Made by a program: the position numbers and the translations under genes. Below, one piece after another: positions 1-5,765 of a stretch of 8,466 nucleotides of DNA (its first letter is position 1; each line of letters starts with the position of its first letter). Origin of the DNA: Thermoplasmata archaeon (lineage in GTDB: Archaea; Thermoplasmatota; Thermoplasmata; Thermoplasmatales; Thermoplasmataceae); the NCBI GenBank assembly GCA_021835265.1, contig JAKBQK010000303.1, positions 1 through 8,466 on the forward strand, read 5' to 3'. The notes beneath the pieces were generated by a model. It was not told the origin of the DNA, did not search any database, and saw only the letters and a list, made by a program, of their open reading frames with translations.

Positions 1-519
1 ATCCATATTCCGCTGGATTTCAACACCCATGGAGTAAGCATTATTCATTCCTGGTTCAATGAGTCCTAATCTGGAGAAAAACCTTTCAGTGTATTTATCT
101 ACAACGAACACTTTTCTGTTGAATGCGTAAAGCATAATGTCCTGCATGGTTTCAATACCAATCCCCTTAGTTTTTAAGAGAAAATCCTCGATATCACTAT
201 CTTTCATTTGATCAATTTTCTCAACGCCACCCAATTCCTGAATTCTAGTGCATATTTCCTTAAGATAGACAGATTTCTGGTTAAAGAAACCTGCAGGTCT
301 TATCATTTCTTTCAGATTCTGCTGATCCACATTGGTAATTTCTGGTATAGTGTCAATTTTCTTTTCTTTCAGATTTTTCAGTGCTGCCTCAACATTTTTC
401 CATGATGTGTTCTGCGTTAATATGGCACCGATTATTATCTGATCTCTTGTTTCTGATGGCCACCATCCAAGGTTTCCATATTTTTCCTTTAATATTTTAT
501 GTAGTTCAGAATAATTCAA
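1..519 (-). CDS. HhH-GPD DNA glycosylase, MagIII/MpgII-like (C-terminus outside window)
   Basis: A base-excision repair enzyme of the endonuclease III superfamily, predicted to remove damaged (probably alkylated) bases. 173 residues are visible; relatives are roughly 210-225, so only the C-terminal end is missing. Near the N-terminus are WWPSE (19-23) and GAILTQNTSWKNVE (31-44), the signature of the endonuclease-III-related group. A helix-hairpin-helix reads KTKGIGIET (116-124), followed by VVDKYTERF with the presumed catalytic Asp at 141. The lysine of true endonuclease III (GxGRKT) is Glu123 here, so a monofunctional glycosylase is more likely than a glycosylase/lyase. VDKYT resembles Helicobacter MagIII as I remember it. 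The only plausible in-frame start is TTG at 519: a stop lies just upstream and the next ATG is about codon 72. Whether an Fe-S cluster motif exists cannot be seen. Substrate is inferred. Confidence 0.82.
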   Translation of the reverse strand, partial: MNYSELHKILKEKYGNLGWWPSETRDQIIIGAILTQNTSWKNVEAALKNLKEKKIDTIPEITNVDQQNLKEMIRPAGFFNQKSVYLKEICTRIQELGGVEKIDQMKDSDIEDFLLKTKGIGIETMQDIMLYAFNRKVFVVDKYTERFFSRLGLIEPGMNNAYSMGVEIQRNMD

Positions 520-761
520 TTTATCATGATGATTTCTTAATAGGTAAGAATTACCTTTTTAATTGTGACCAAAAATCAATAAAATATAAGAAAAAGATTT
601 CGCATTGTTATTCCTTCAATAGGTTTTTGATGTTCATTTTGAAAGATAGTTTCAGTTTCAATTGTACCTCACAAGGCATATTTCTTAATTTCATTATTCT
701 TATTGTTCCAATAATAGTGACATCCGGGTTGCTGAATACTTTATTCATAAATATGGAAAAT

Positions 762-783
762 AATCAGTAAAAATCAGTAAAAT
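762..783. repeat. Tandem 10-bp repeat AATCAGTAAA
   Basis: Two perfect adjacent copies of AATCAGTAAA followed by a partial third (AATC overlapping its start). It lies about 140 bases upstream of the HTa start. It could be a regulator site or just a slippage product in AT-rich DNA; nothing else supports a function. Confidence 0.5.
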
Positions 784-881
784 CTAAGTTTGTCCGATGG
801 AGTAAGACGAATTATTATTTTAATAAAAATAACAGTATATCTCGTATAAGGCATTTTTACTATGTTTACTAAAAAAGTAAT

Positions 882-894
882 AAAAATATTTTAA
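882..894 (+). promoter_or_regulatory. TATA-box region of the HTa promoter
   Basis: AAAAATATTTTAA lies with its centre about 37 nt before the HTa ATG, preceded by an A-rich stretch (871-880) that could be the TFB-recognition side. With the usual archaeal 25-27 nt spacing, transcription would begin near 913-916 and leave a leader of about 10 nt. Position inferred from composition and spacing only. Confidence 0.5.
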
Positions 895-924
895 TACTAG
901 TATGTGTATTAAGTATTGGTAAAA

Positions 925-1197
925 ATGGTAGGCATAAGCGAATTGTCGAAGGAGGTTTCTAAAAAAACCGGACAGACACAGAAAGTTGCCAGAGAGGTCA
1001 TTAAGGTCTTTCTGGACGAAGTTGTAGCTGAGGCAAACAGGAAGCAGAAAATAAACCTGGCAGGCTTTGGAATTTTCGAAAGAAAGACACAGAAGCCCAG
1101 GACTGCTAAGAACCCACAAACAAGAAAGGAGATAAAAGTCCCACAGAAAGAAAAGTTTGTTTTCAGACCATCAAGCAAAATAAAATACAAGAACTGA
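925..1197 (+). CDS. hta: HTa, HU-family DNA-binding chromatin protein
   Basis: The main chromatin protein of Thermoplasmatales, a homologue of bacterial HU/IHF used in place of archaeal histones. It binds and bends DNA as a dimer. The 90 residues match HTa in length and start (MVGISELSKEV). The HU core is intact: an N-terminal helical pair (3-40), the NLAGFGIFERK turn and strand (44-54), and the DNA-gripping arm with KNPQT (62-66), whose Pro64 corresponds to the intercalating arm-tip proline of HU. The C-terminus is basic (SSKIKYKN). A longer reading from TTG at 916 would add three residues, but the known HTa N-terminus supports ATG 925. The gene is single, has its own promoter, and ends in a poly-T terminator facing a convergent operon. 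The group is thought to have acquired HU from bacteria; this copy looks functional. Confidence 0.96.
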   Translation: MVGISELSKEVSKKTGQTQKVAREVIKVFLDEVVAEANRKQKINLAGFGIFERKTQKPRTAKNPQTRKEIKVPQKEKFVFRPSSKIKYKN

Positions 1198-1204
1198 TTA
1201 CAAA

Positions 1205-1218
1205 TTTTTTTTATTTTT
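1205..1218 (+). terminator. Poly-T transcription terminator after HTa
   Basis: Eight T, one A, then five T begin 8 bases after the HTa stop codon, typical of archaeal oligo-T termination. The tract overlaps the last codons of the convergent minus-strand gene by two bases. Confidence 0.7.
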
Positions 1219-1507
1219 AAAGTTTAGAAAATCTTTTTTTCCTTTCTTTAGAATCAAAGCCTGTTAGTTCCAGTAGTAGATTATTGAATATTTTTATAGA
1301 ATTCATTGGCTCTTTATAGGTTTCATCTGTTTCGGTTGAGATGAAAAGATTCTTCTTGCCGCATTCAACATCCACTTTCTTAAGGCCTGGTAAAGTGAAT
1401 GTGATTATTTCCCCATTTGCCTTTGCGTCCTTTGCAAATTTTCCAACTTTCTCCAGTACTGTGCTTACGTCAGTTTTGTATCCTTTTTTAACCGGGTATT
1501 CCCTCAT
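1217..1507 (-). CDS. Small DUF5611-like conserved protein
   Basis: A 96-residue protein of unknown function. The C-terminal pattern NNLLLELTGFDSKERKKR (75-92) resembles the 'FLLEATGxDxKxRR' ending I associate with DUF5611, a small euryarchaeal family; the N-terminal MREYPVKKGY also fits. The middle is predicted beta strands (ITFTLPGLKKVDVE, KNLFISTE), giving a compact alpha/beta fold with a very basic tail. No membrane segment, cysteine pair or catalytic motif is visible. Its ATG overlaps the stop of the upstream endonuclease IV-like gene as ATGA, and GGAGAGGT lies 8-15 bases before the start, so the two are translationally coupled. That coupling suggests a shared role, perhaps in DNA repair, which is inference. 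The family call rests on memory of the C-terminal motif. Confidence 0.6.
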   Translation of the reverse strand: MREYPVKKGYKTDVSTVLEKVGKFAKDAKANGEIITFTLPGLKKVDVECGKKNLFISTETDETYKEPMNSIKIFNNLLLELTGFDSKERKKRFSKL

Positions 1508-2541
1508 TTTTCCTTACCTCTCTCCTTTTTTCTCTGCAGATGCCTTGCAAAATTCCTTGCATATATAACTTCCATATACTGAGCATCGTGTTCCAGCAAT
1601 GGCGAACATGAAATTAGTGTGAGATCATCCTGATAATCCATCAGCACCTCAGACATTGTTTCAAACTTCAGATCACCGTGTTTGATGGCCGTTAGCTTTG
1701 TTTCAGTTGATCCGCTGTAATCAACACCTGCAAACTCAATATACAGGTCACCCTTGGAATGAGCTTTGAACTTATTTATTACTTCTGTAAAATCCTTTGC
1801 CTGTATCAGGCTCCCATTTGTTCTTGCATGATAATGAGGCATATTCAGGATTGGCTCAACAGATGGGACCTTCTTTGCTATGGAAAACAACTCTTCAGCT
1901 GAACCAAATATTTCTGGTTTTCCAGATGTTTCAACTCCAATGTATGGAAAACCATGGTCAGTGCCCATTTCTTTATCCATTGATGAATATATCTCAATTG
2001 CCCTCTTGAGACTCCCTTTTTTTGTCTCGTTGTAGAAACCAGTATGAGTAACAACTCTCTTGGCACCCATGGCTTTTCCTATGATAAGAGACCACTTAAG
2101 GTGATTTATTGATCTTTCTGAAATATCCTCATCGTTTGTTAAGGTCTTTGTCGTTAACATATCCATATAATATGGACTGTGAAGTGAAAGCAAGACATCA
2201 AGCTCTCTGGCAAGATCTCCCCCCATCTTGAGTTCATCATAGTTTTTTGCCATGTTCCAGAACAGTTCTTCCACAATATCGTCTTCCTGAATTACTGTGT
2301 CAGTTCCTATACTTGAATATATACCCTCTTCGTTTGGTCTTAGAACGTCAATTATTATGGAATTTTCGTTATCTTTCGGTAACATTCCAGCGTATTCAAT
2401 ACCCTGATTTTCCTGAACATTTACCCTGAGTAGCTGCACTTCCAGCGCCTTTAGCCCCAACTTATAAATTTCCTCAACGGAGTCGACAAATGTTCTTCCC
2501 TTGCTGGTAAGTGGTATCCCAGCTATACCATATCTTATCAT
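1504..2541 (-). CDS. Endonuclease IV-like (AP endonuclease family 2) TIM-barrel protein
   Basis: A 345-residue member of the xylose isomerase-like TIM-barrel / AP endonuclease 2 superfamily. The family includes endonuclease IV, a metal-dependent enzyme that cuts DNA at abasic sites. Visible family blocks are the opening strand MIRYGIAGIP, LSLHSPYY (H121), RVVTHTGFY (H166), IGVETSGK (E204), NMPHYHARTNG (H236, H238), IKHGDLKF (H288, D290) and SCSPLLEHDAQYM (311-323). Several positions that hold metal ligands in Escherichia coli Nfo look changed: the late His is in LYIEFAG (E269) and the last Glu aligns with Cys312. An acidic insertion near residues 65-90 is also unusual. It could be a diverged AP endonuclease or a related enzyme with another substrate. 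Start ATG 2541 has a TATA element about 29 nt upstream. It is the first gene of an operon with the DUF5611-like gene. Confidence 0.82.
   Translation of the reverse strand: MIRYGIAGIPLTSKGRTFVDSVEEIYKLGLKALEVQLLRVNVQENQGIEYAGMLPKDNENSIIIDVLRPNEEGIYSSIGTDTVIQEDDIVEELFWNMAKNYDELKMGGDLARELDVLLSLHSPYYMDMLTTKTLTNDEDISERSINHLKWSLIIGKAMGAKRVVTHTGFYNETKKGSLKRAIEIYSSMDKEMGTDHGFPYIGVETSGKPEIFGSAEELFSIAKKVPSVEPILNMPHYHARTNGSLIQAKDFTEVINKFKAHSKGDLYIEFAGVDYSGSTETKLTAIKHGDLKFETMSEVLMDYQDDLTLISCSPLLEHDAQYMEVIYARNFARHLQRKKERGKEK
1516..1524 (-). promoter_or_regulatory. Ribosome binding site for the DUF5611-like gene
   Basis: On the minus strand GGAGAGGTA lies inside the last codons of the upstream gene, shortly before the ATG at 1507. 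It matches the archaeal Shine-Dalgarno core GGAGGTG in part and supports the ATGA-overlap start. Confidence 0.55.
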
Positions 2542-2564
2542 AAACTCTTAGTATATTGAACACA

Positions 2565-2577
2565 CCAATTTATTAGT
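2565..2577 (-). promoter_or_regulatory. TATA-box region for the endonuclease IV-like operon
   Basis: Read on the minus strand it is ACTAATAAATTGG, with the AT core centred about 29 nt before the ATG at 2541. This spacing predicts transcription starting within a few bases of the ATG, so an almost leaderless mRNA. Confidence 0.5.
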
Positions 2578-2706
2578 TTTTATTTTCCACAGACACAACA
2601 GTTCATTACTGAAAATTGAAAATACCCATTTTTGCAGTCTCATAATAATTGAAGTTATACTTTTCAATAACTATAAAATTATATCGATTCTTCTCTTTAT
2701 ATGAGA

Positions 2707-2721
2707 ATAAATTAAATATTA
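2707..2721 (+). repeat. Direct repeat A, copy 1 (TATA-like)
   Basis: ATAAATTAAATATTA occurs perfectly here and again at 2756-2770. The sequence is TATA-like, and this copy is centred 26 nt before an ATG at 2740, so it could work as a leaderless promoter for a short upstream ORF. Alternatively it is a relic of a duplicated promoter. Confidence 0.75.
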
Positions 2722-2735
2722 ACATGCAATCAATT

Positions 2736-2751
2736 CTTAATGGATGTAGAT
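2736..2751 (+). repeat. Direct repeat B, copy 1 (dnaG start-like sequence)
   Basis: CTTAATGGATGTAGAT matches CTTAATGAATGTAGAT at 2803-2818 with one mismatch. The second copy contains the dnaG start codon, so this first copy looks like a duplicated dnaG start (MDVD compared with MNVD). Confidence 0.75.
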
Positions 2752-2755
2752 TGGG

Positions 2756-2770
2756 ATAAATTAAATATTA
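2756..2770 (+). promoter_or_regulatory. Direct repeat A, copy 2: likely dnaG promoter TATA box
   Basis: The second perfect copy of ATAAATTAAATATTA is centred 44 nt before the dnaG ATG. Transcription would be expected near 2789, giving a leader of about 18 nt that includes the Shine-Dalgarno sequence at 2795-2800. Confidence 0.6.
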
Positions 2771-2794
2771 GCCATATTCTACCCATAAATAACA

Positions 2795-2800
2795 AAGGTG
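2795..2800 (+). promoter_or_regulatory. Shine-Dalgarno sequence deciding the dnaG start
   Basis: AAGGTG lies 6 bases before ATG 2807 and is complementary to the archaeal 16S 3' end core. It argues for ATG 2807 over GTG 2798, which overlaps this site itself. Confidence 0.65.
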
Positions 2801-2802
2801 TA

Positions 2803-2818
2803 CTTAATGAATGTAGAT
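2803..2818 (+). repeat. Direct repeat B, copy 2 (contains the dnaG start codon)
   Basis: CTTAATGAATGTAGAT, one mismatch from 2736-2751. The A-to-B distance is 18 bases longer in this copy (51 against 33 between the start of A and the ATG), and the additional leader length includes the Shine-Dalgarno site. Confidence 0.75.
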
Positions 2819-4186
2819 CCAAATATCACAAAATATCTGATAAAAGCAAAAATTTCTGCCGATGGGGTGGTTGAAAAACCCGATGTTGTTGGGGCCATAT
2901 TTGGCCAGACAGAGGGTCTTCTTGGTGAAGAACTTGATCTTAGAGATCTCCAGAAAGGAGGAAAGATTGGAAGGATAGAGGTTGAGATTGACAGTAAAAA
3001 GGGAAGAACAGAGGGCTTTGCTCTAATACCATCTGGTTTAGATCAGGTAGAAAGTTCTATCCTGGCTGCTTCTCTTGAAACAATAGACAGAATTGGACCC
3101 TGTAAGGCGAAGGTAGAAATTGAAAGCGTTGAAGATGTAAGACAGGAACGCAGAAAGAAAATTGTAGAAAGGGCTGAACAGTTATACAAAAAAATGAGTG
3201 AGTCTGGAAAGACTGTTAGTGAAAGTATAATTTCAACCGTAAGAGAAGAAGTTGAGAGGGGAGAGATTATATCCTACGGAGAGGAAAAATTACCTGCAGG
3301 TCCAGCTATAAGAGATTCTGATTCAATCATAGTGGTGGAAGGAAGAAACGATGTCCTTAACCTGCTAAAGTACGGTATAAAAAATACAATAGCAGTACAG
3401 GGAACAAACATTCCAAGAGCTGTTCAGAAGCTTTCAACTGAGAGAACTGTAACGGTATTTCTTGATGGCGATAGAGGAGGAGACCTCATACTGAAAGAAA
3501 TGCTTCAGGTTGCAGAAGTTGATTTCGTTGCCAGAGCACCACCAGGAACTGAAGTTGAGGAACTGAGCTACAAGCAGATTGTCAAGGCACTGAGATATAA
3601 GACTCCCACAGAGCAGTATCTTTCAATGAGAGGGATGAATGACGAGCTCAAGAGCTTTAATGAGAAGAATGACAAGGACGCGAACAAGGAAAAACACGAG
3701 CCAGAACATGTTAAAAACGACCAGAAACTGCATGATCATGAAAGACATGAACAGAAGAAGCCAGATCATAAAGAGCAGGAAAATGAGCCAAAACATGAAA
3801 AACAGGAGCATCATCAGAGAGAAATCCATGTAATAGAGGAAAAGAAAGAGCGACAGCCTGAACCCGATGAGGTCAAAAAGACCAATAAGTTTTCCATAAT
3901 GGATCCAAACAGTGTAAGAAGAAGAATAACAGAGCTTCTGGAGAAAAAGGAAACTCAGGTCGTTGATGAAAAGGGAGAGCCCATGGAAAGCTTCAATCTG
4001 GCAGAGGCACCAGATAAAATTTCAGAAATGGAAAAGGTAGAGTATGTTATGACTGGAGGTGTTATTTCCCAGCGGCTTGTGGATATCTGTCACAAAAAAG
4101 GTGTTAAGATAATCTATGGCGTAAAAAAAGGGAATATCACCAAGAAACCAGAAAATATGAGAGTAGTACCAATAGAAGAGGCGTAG
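2807..4186 (+). CDS. dnaG: Archaeal DnaG-type primase / exosome-associated TOPRIM protein
   Basis: Archaeal DnaG has primase activity in some species and is also a poly(A)-binding subunit of the RNA exosome. The N-terminal domain is typical ([23 protein letters not shown] at 26-40, [28 protein letters not shown]). A TOPRIM domain follows at about 172-250, with Glu178 in VVEGRND and the metal-binding pair Asp220/Asp222 in FLDGDRGG. Residues about 285-359 form a low-complexity linker rich in Glu, Lys and His (ten His between 297 and 341). The C-terminal domain resumes at about 363 and includes the archaeal motif [27 protein letters not shown] (417-443). ATG 2807 is preferred to GTG 2798 because of the Shine-Dalgarno site, giving 459 residues. 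The gene is followed after 3 bases, in the same frame, by the LonB-like ATPase, so the two form an operon. Confidence 0.96.
   Translation: MNVDPNITKYLIKAKISADGVVEKPDVVGAIFGQTEGLLGEELDLRDLQKGGKIGRIEVEIDSKKGRTEGFALIPSGLDQVESSILAASLETIDRIGPCKAKVEIESVEDVRQERRKKIVERAEQLYKKMSESGKTVSESIISTVREEVERGEIISYGEEKLPAGPAIRDSDSIIVVEGRNDVLNLLKYGIKNTIAVQGTNIPRAVQKLSTERTVTVFLDGDRGGDLILKEMLQVAEVDFVARAPPGTEVEELSYKQIVKALRYKTPTEQYLSMRGMNDELKSFNEKNDKDANKEKHEPEHVKNDQKLHDHERHEQKKPDHKEQENEPKHEKQEHHQREIHVIEEKKERQPEPDEVKKTNKFSIMDPNSVRRRITELLEKKETQVVDEKGEPMESFNLAEAPDKISEMEKVEYVMTGGVISQRLVDICHKKGVKIIYGVKKGNITKKPENMRVVPIEEA
4178..4181 (+). promoter_or_regulatory. Ribosome binding site for the LonB-like gene
   Basis: GAGG, inside the final codons of dnaG, ends 8 bases before the TTG at 4190. 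Together with the 3-base gap it supports TTG as the start; no in-frame ATG occurs before codon 54, after the Walker A motif. Confidence 0.5.
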
Positions 4187-4189
4187 ATT

Positions 4190-5668
4190 TTGCCAAAGAG
4201 AAAAGTGAATACAACAGAAGATGTTAAAATACCATCTAACCCACTTGACAGGGTTATAGGACAGGATGATGCTGTTAAGATAGCAAGAGTTGCAGCAAAA
4301 CAGAGGAGAAATCTTCTGCTTGTAGGACCACCAGGAATTGGAAAGTCAATGATCGCACAGGCGATGTCTTTTCTTATAGAGGTTCCAGAACACGAAGTTA
4401 GGGTTATACATAATCTGATGTACCCCGAAAGGCCATACGTAGAGGTAAAGAGCCGGGCACAGGTTGAACAGGAGAGTGATGAGATTAATGCAGCCGATGG
4501 TATTATTGTAAGCCCCGAAGATATACCTGCTGATGTGTCTGAGAAACTCGGGTACAGATGCCCATCATGTGGATACATTTCCCTTTACACCGATACAACC
4601 TGTCCAAGATGTGGGGAGCCAAAAAATAAGAATAATGCACAGGGACCATTCGGAGATATGTTTAATGTTCTGGGTGCTGCCCTTGGAGTACAGAACAATA
4701 TGGAAAGAGTATCTTCCACCAGAAGAGTAGGAGAAAAGGAGGAAGTGATAATCTACGAAAGATTCAATGACAAGGTAAAGATTCTGGATGAGAAGGCCCT
4801 GGAAAGAAAAAAGAAAATGGAGAAGAAAAGTCCGAGCAAGGTTATAGTACCATTGAACAGGAATACATTCATTCTTGCAACAGGTGCCAGTGAAACAGAA
4901 CTACTTGGAGATGTGAGGCATGACCCATATGGGGGTCACCCACAGCTTGGAACCATGCCCTATGAAAGAGTCATAGCCGGATCTATCCATGAGGCACATG
5001 AAGGTGTTCTCTTTATAGATGAGATAACACACCTTGGAGAACTGCAAAGGTCTATACTGACTGCAATGCAGGAAAAGAAATTTCCCATAACAGGTAGGAA
5101 TCCTCAAAGTGCTGGTGCAAGTGTCAGGGTGGATTCAGTACCAACTGATTTCATTCTTGTGGGTGCATGTAACATTCAGGACCTCCCACAGATTCTCAGT
5201 CCTTTGAGATCGAGAATTGCAGGAAATGGATACGAGGTGCTGATGGAGGTATCCATGCCATACAACGAAAAGAATGTTGAAAGATATCTACAGTTTATTG
5301 CTCAGGAAATAATCAGTGACGGAAAGATTCCACATATGGAAATAGATGCAGCCATGATCATCGTTGAGGAGGGAAAAAGAAGAGCCAGTATAATAGATCA
5401 CAGGGAAAATGCATTGACTCTAAGGTTAAGGGAACTCGGTGGTCTGATCAGGGCATCAGGCGATATTGCTGTGAGCAAGGAACATAAATACATAACAAAG
5501 GATGATGTGATGGAGGCATTAAAGATATACATGCCAGTCGAGGAGAAGATAAACAAGATATATGGTAATATGGGTAATGCTATTTCCAGCGAGTCAACAG
5601 CCTCACAGAAAATGTCTGGTTATTATGGTGGGTTTCATAACTACTATGTGGACCCTTCATACCAATAA
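4190..5668 (+). CDS. LonB-like AAA+ ATPase with zinc-ribbon insert and no protease domain
   Basis: A 492-residue AAA+ ATPase whose motor is closest to archaeal LonB. Walker A is GPPGIGKS (46-53). Walker B is GVLFIDEI (272-279, D277/E278). Sensor 1 is Asn328 in VGACNIQDL. The arginine region is SPLRSRI (337-343), and the sensor-2 helix is LRLRELGGLIRASGDIA (411-427). LTAMQEKKFPITG (290-302) is the typical Lon B stretch. Between Walker A and B, where LonB has its membrane-anchoring insert, this protein has a four-cysteine zinc ribbon (C124, C127, C138, C141) and a charged helical segment (about 196-215). The chain stops about 65 residues after sensor 2, with a Tyr/Gly/Ser-rich tail. There is no C-terminal Ser-Lys protease domain, so it should remodel rather than degrade targets. 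Cotranscription with dnaG suggests a role with the primase or exosome (inference). Start is TTG 4190. Confidence 0.88.
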   Translation: MPKRKVNTTEDVKIPSNPLDRVIGQDDAVKIARVAAKQRRNLLLVGPPGIGKSMIAQAMSFLIEVPEHEVRVIHNLMYPERPYVEVKSRAQVEQESDEINAADGIIVSPEDIPADVSEKLGYRCPSCGYISLYTDTTCPRCGEPKNKNNAQGPFGDMFNVLGAALGVQNNMERVSSTRRVGEKEEVIIYERFNDKVKILDEKALERKKKMEKKSPSKVIVPLNRNTFILATGASETELLGDVRHDPYGGHPQLGTMPYERVIAGSIHEAHEGVLFIDEITHLGELQRSILTAMQEKKFPITGRNPQSAGASVRVDSVPTDFILVGACNIQDLPQILSPLRSRIAGNGYEVLMEVSMPYNEKNVERYLQFIAQEIISDGKIPHMEIDAAMIIVEEGKRRASIIDHRENALTLRLRELGGLIRASGDIAVSKEHKYITKDDVMEALKIYMPVEEKINKIYGNMGNAISSESTASQKMSGYYGGFHNYYVDPSYQ

Positions 5669-5672
5669 TCTA

Positions 5673-5696
5673 TTTTTTAATGTATTAGAGTCTTTT
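5673..5696 (+). terminator. Oligo-T terminator after the dnaG operon
   Basis: A six-T run begins 5 bases after the stop codon of the LonB-like gene, and a second run of four T follows at 5693-5696. This is consistent with archaeal termination before the peroxiredoxin promoter. Confidence 0.5.
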
Positions 5697-5730
5697 GCTA
5701 TGTGCAAATTATGCATGTCATGAAGATAGT

Positions 5731-5750
5731 TAATAAAGTTAATATAATAT
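5731..5750 (+). promoter_or_regulatory. TATA-box region of the peroxiredoxin promoter
   Basis: TAATAAAGTTAATATAATAT is centred about 25 nt upstream of the ATG at 5766. GGTGA at 5757-5761 lies 4 bases before the ATG, so translation may use a Shine-Dalgarno site if transcription starts from the upstream half of this element, or be leaderless if not. Confidence 0.5.
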
Positions 5751-5765
5751 CTACATGGTGATTAA

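Larger units (their letters stand above)
520..924. other. Gene-free AT-rich intergenic region
   Basis: About 400 bases between the divergently oriented glycosylase and HTa genes. I find no convincing coding region: open frames crossing it are rich in Phe, Ile, Asn and Tyr from low-complexity AT sequence and have no family motif. It holds a tandem 10-base repeat (762-783), a weak 6-bp hairpin with a 3-nt loop (700-714) and the HTa promoter (about 882-894). The unusual length compared with the other gaps here could hold regulation of the abundant HTa protein, but no operator is recognisable. Confidence 0.6.
2740..2874 (+). other. Possible 44-codon upstream ORF overlapping the dnaG start
   Basis: An ATG in repeat B copy 1 opens a frame of 44 codons ending with TGA at 2872-2874, shifted relative to dnaG and overlapping its first 68 bases. 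It begins MDVDWDKLN and has no recognisable domain. Its ATG is 26 nt after the centre of repeat A copy 1, the spacing seen for leaderless genes in this window. It may be translated and affect dnaG expression, or be a by-product of the duplication. I would not count it as a gene without expression data. Confidence 0.3.

Noticed and set aside
700..714. Small hairpin TTATTG-TTC-CAATAA as an RNA gene or intrinsic terminator
   Set aside because: A 6-bp AT-rich stem is expected by chance in this composition; no following T-tract and no adjacent gene end.
381..770. 129-residue plus-strand open frame
   Set aside because: Its first third is antisense to the glycosylase gene and the rest is AT-rich low-complexity sequence; no motif and no convincing promoter.
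916..924. TTG 916 start for HTa
   Set aside because: Family members begin MVGISELSK; the three additional residues are not part of the known protein.
820..1190. Minus-strand open frames opposite HTa
   Set aside because: Shadows of HTa, which is unambiguous.
2798..2806. GTG 2798 as the dnaG start
   Set aside because: The GTG is part of the Shine-Dalgarno sequence for ATG 2807, and the three additional residues have no family support.
2542..2806. CRISPR-like interpretation of the repeats before dnaG
   Set aside because: Two different short repeats, two copies each, with unequal spacing and one containing a start codon; a duplicated leader explains them better.
3623..3833. Open frames on both strands in the dnaG linker (Met/Phe/Leu-rich on minus, Met/Arg/Asn-rich on plus)
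   Set aside because: They are artefacts of the repetitive codons of the His/Glu/Lys linker; apparent membrane-like character on the minus strand is just the complement of GAA/AAA/CAT codons.
4114..4578. 154-residue minus-strand open frame
   Set aside because: Antisense shadow of the LonB-like ATPase and the end of dnaG, both of which show clear family motifs; Ser/Thr/Ile-rich with no domain.
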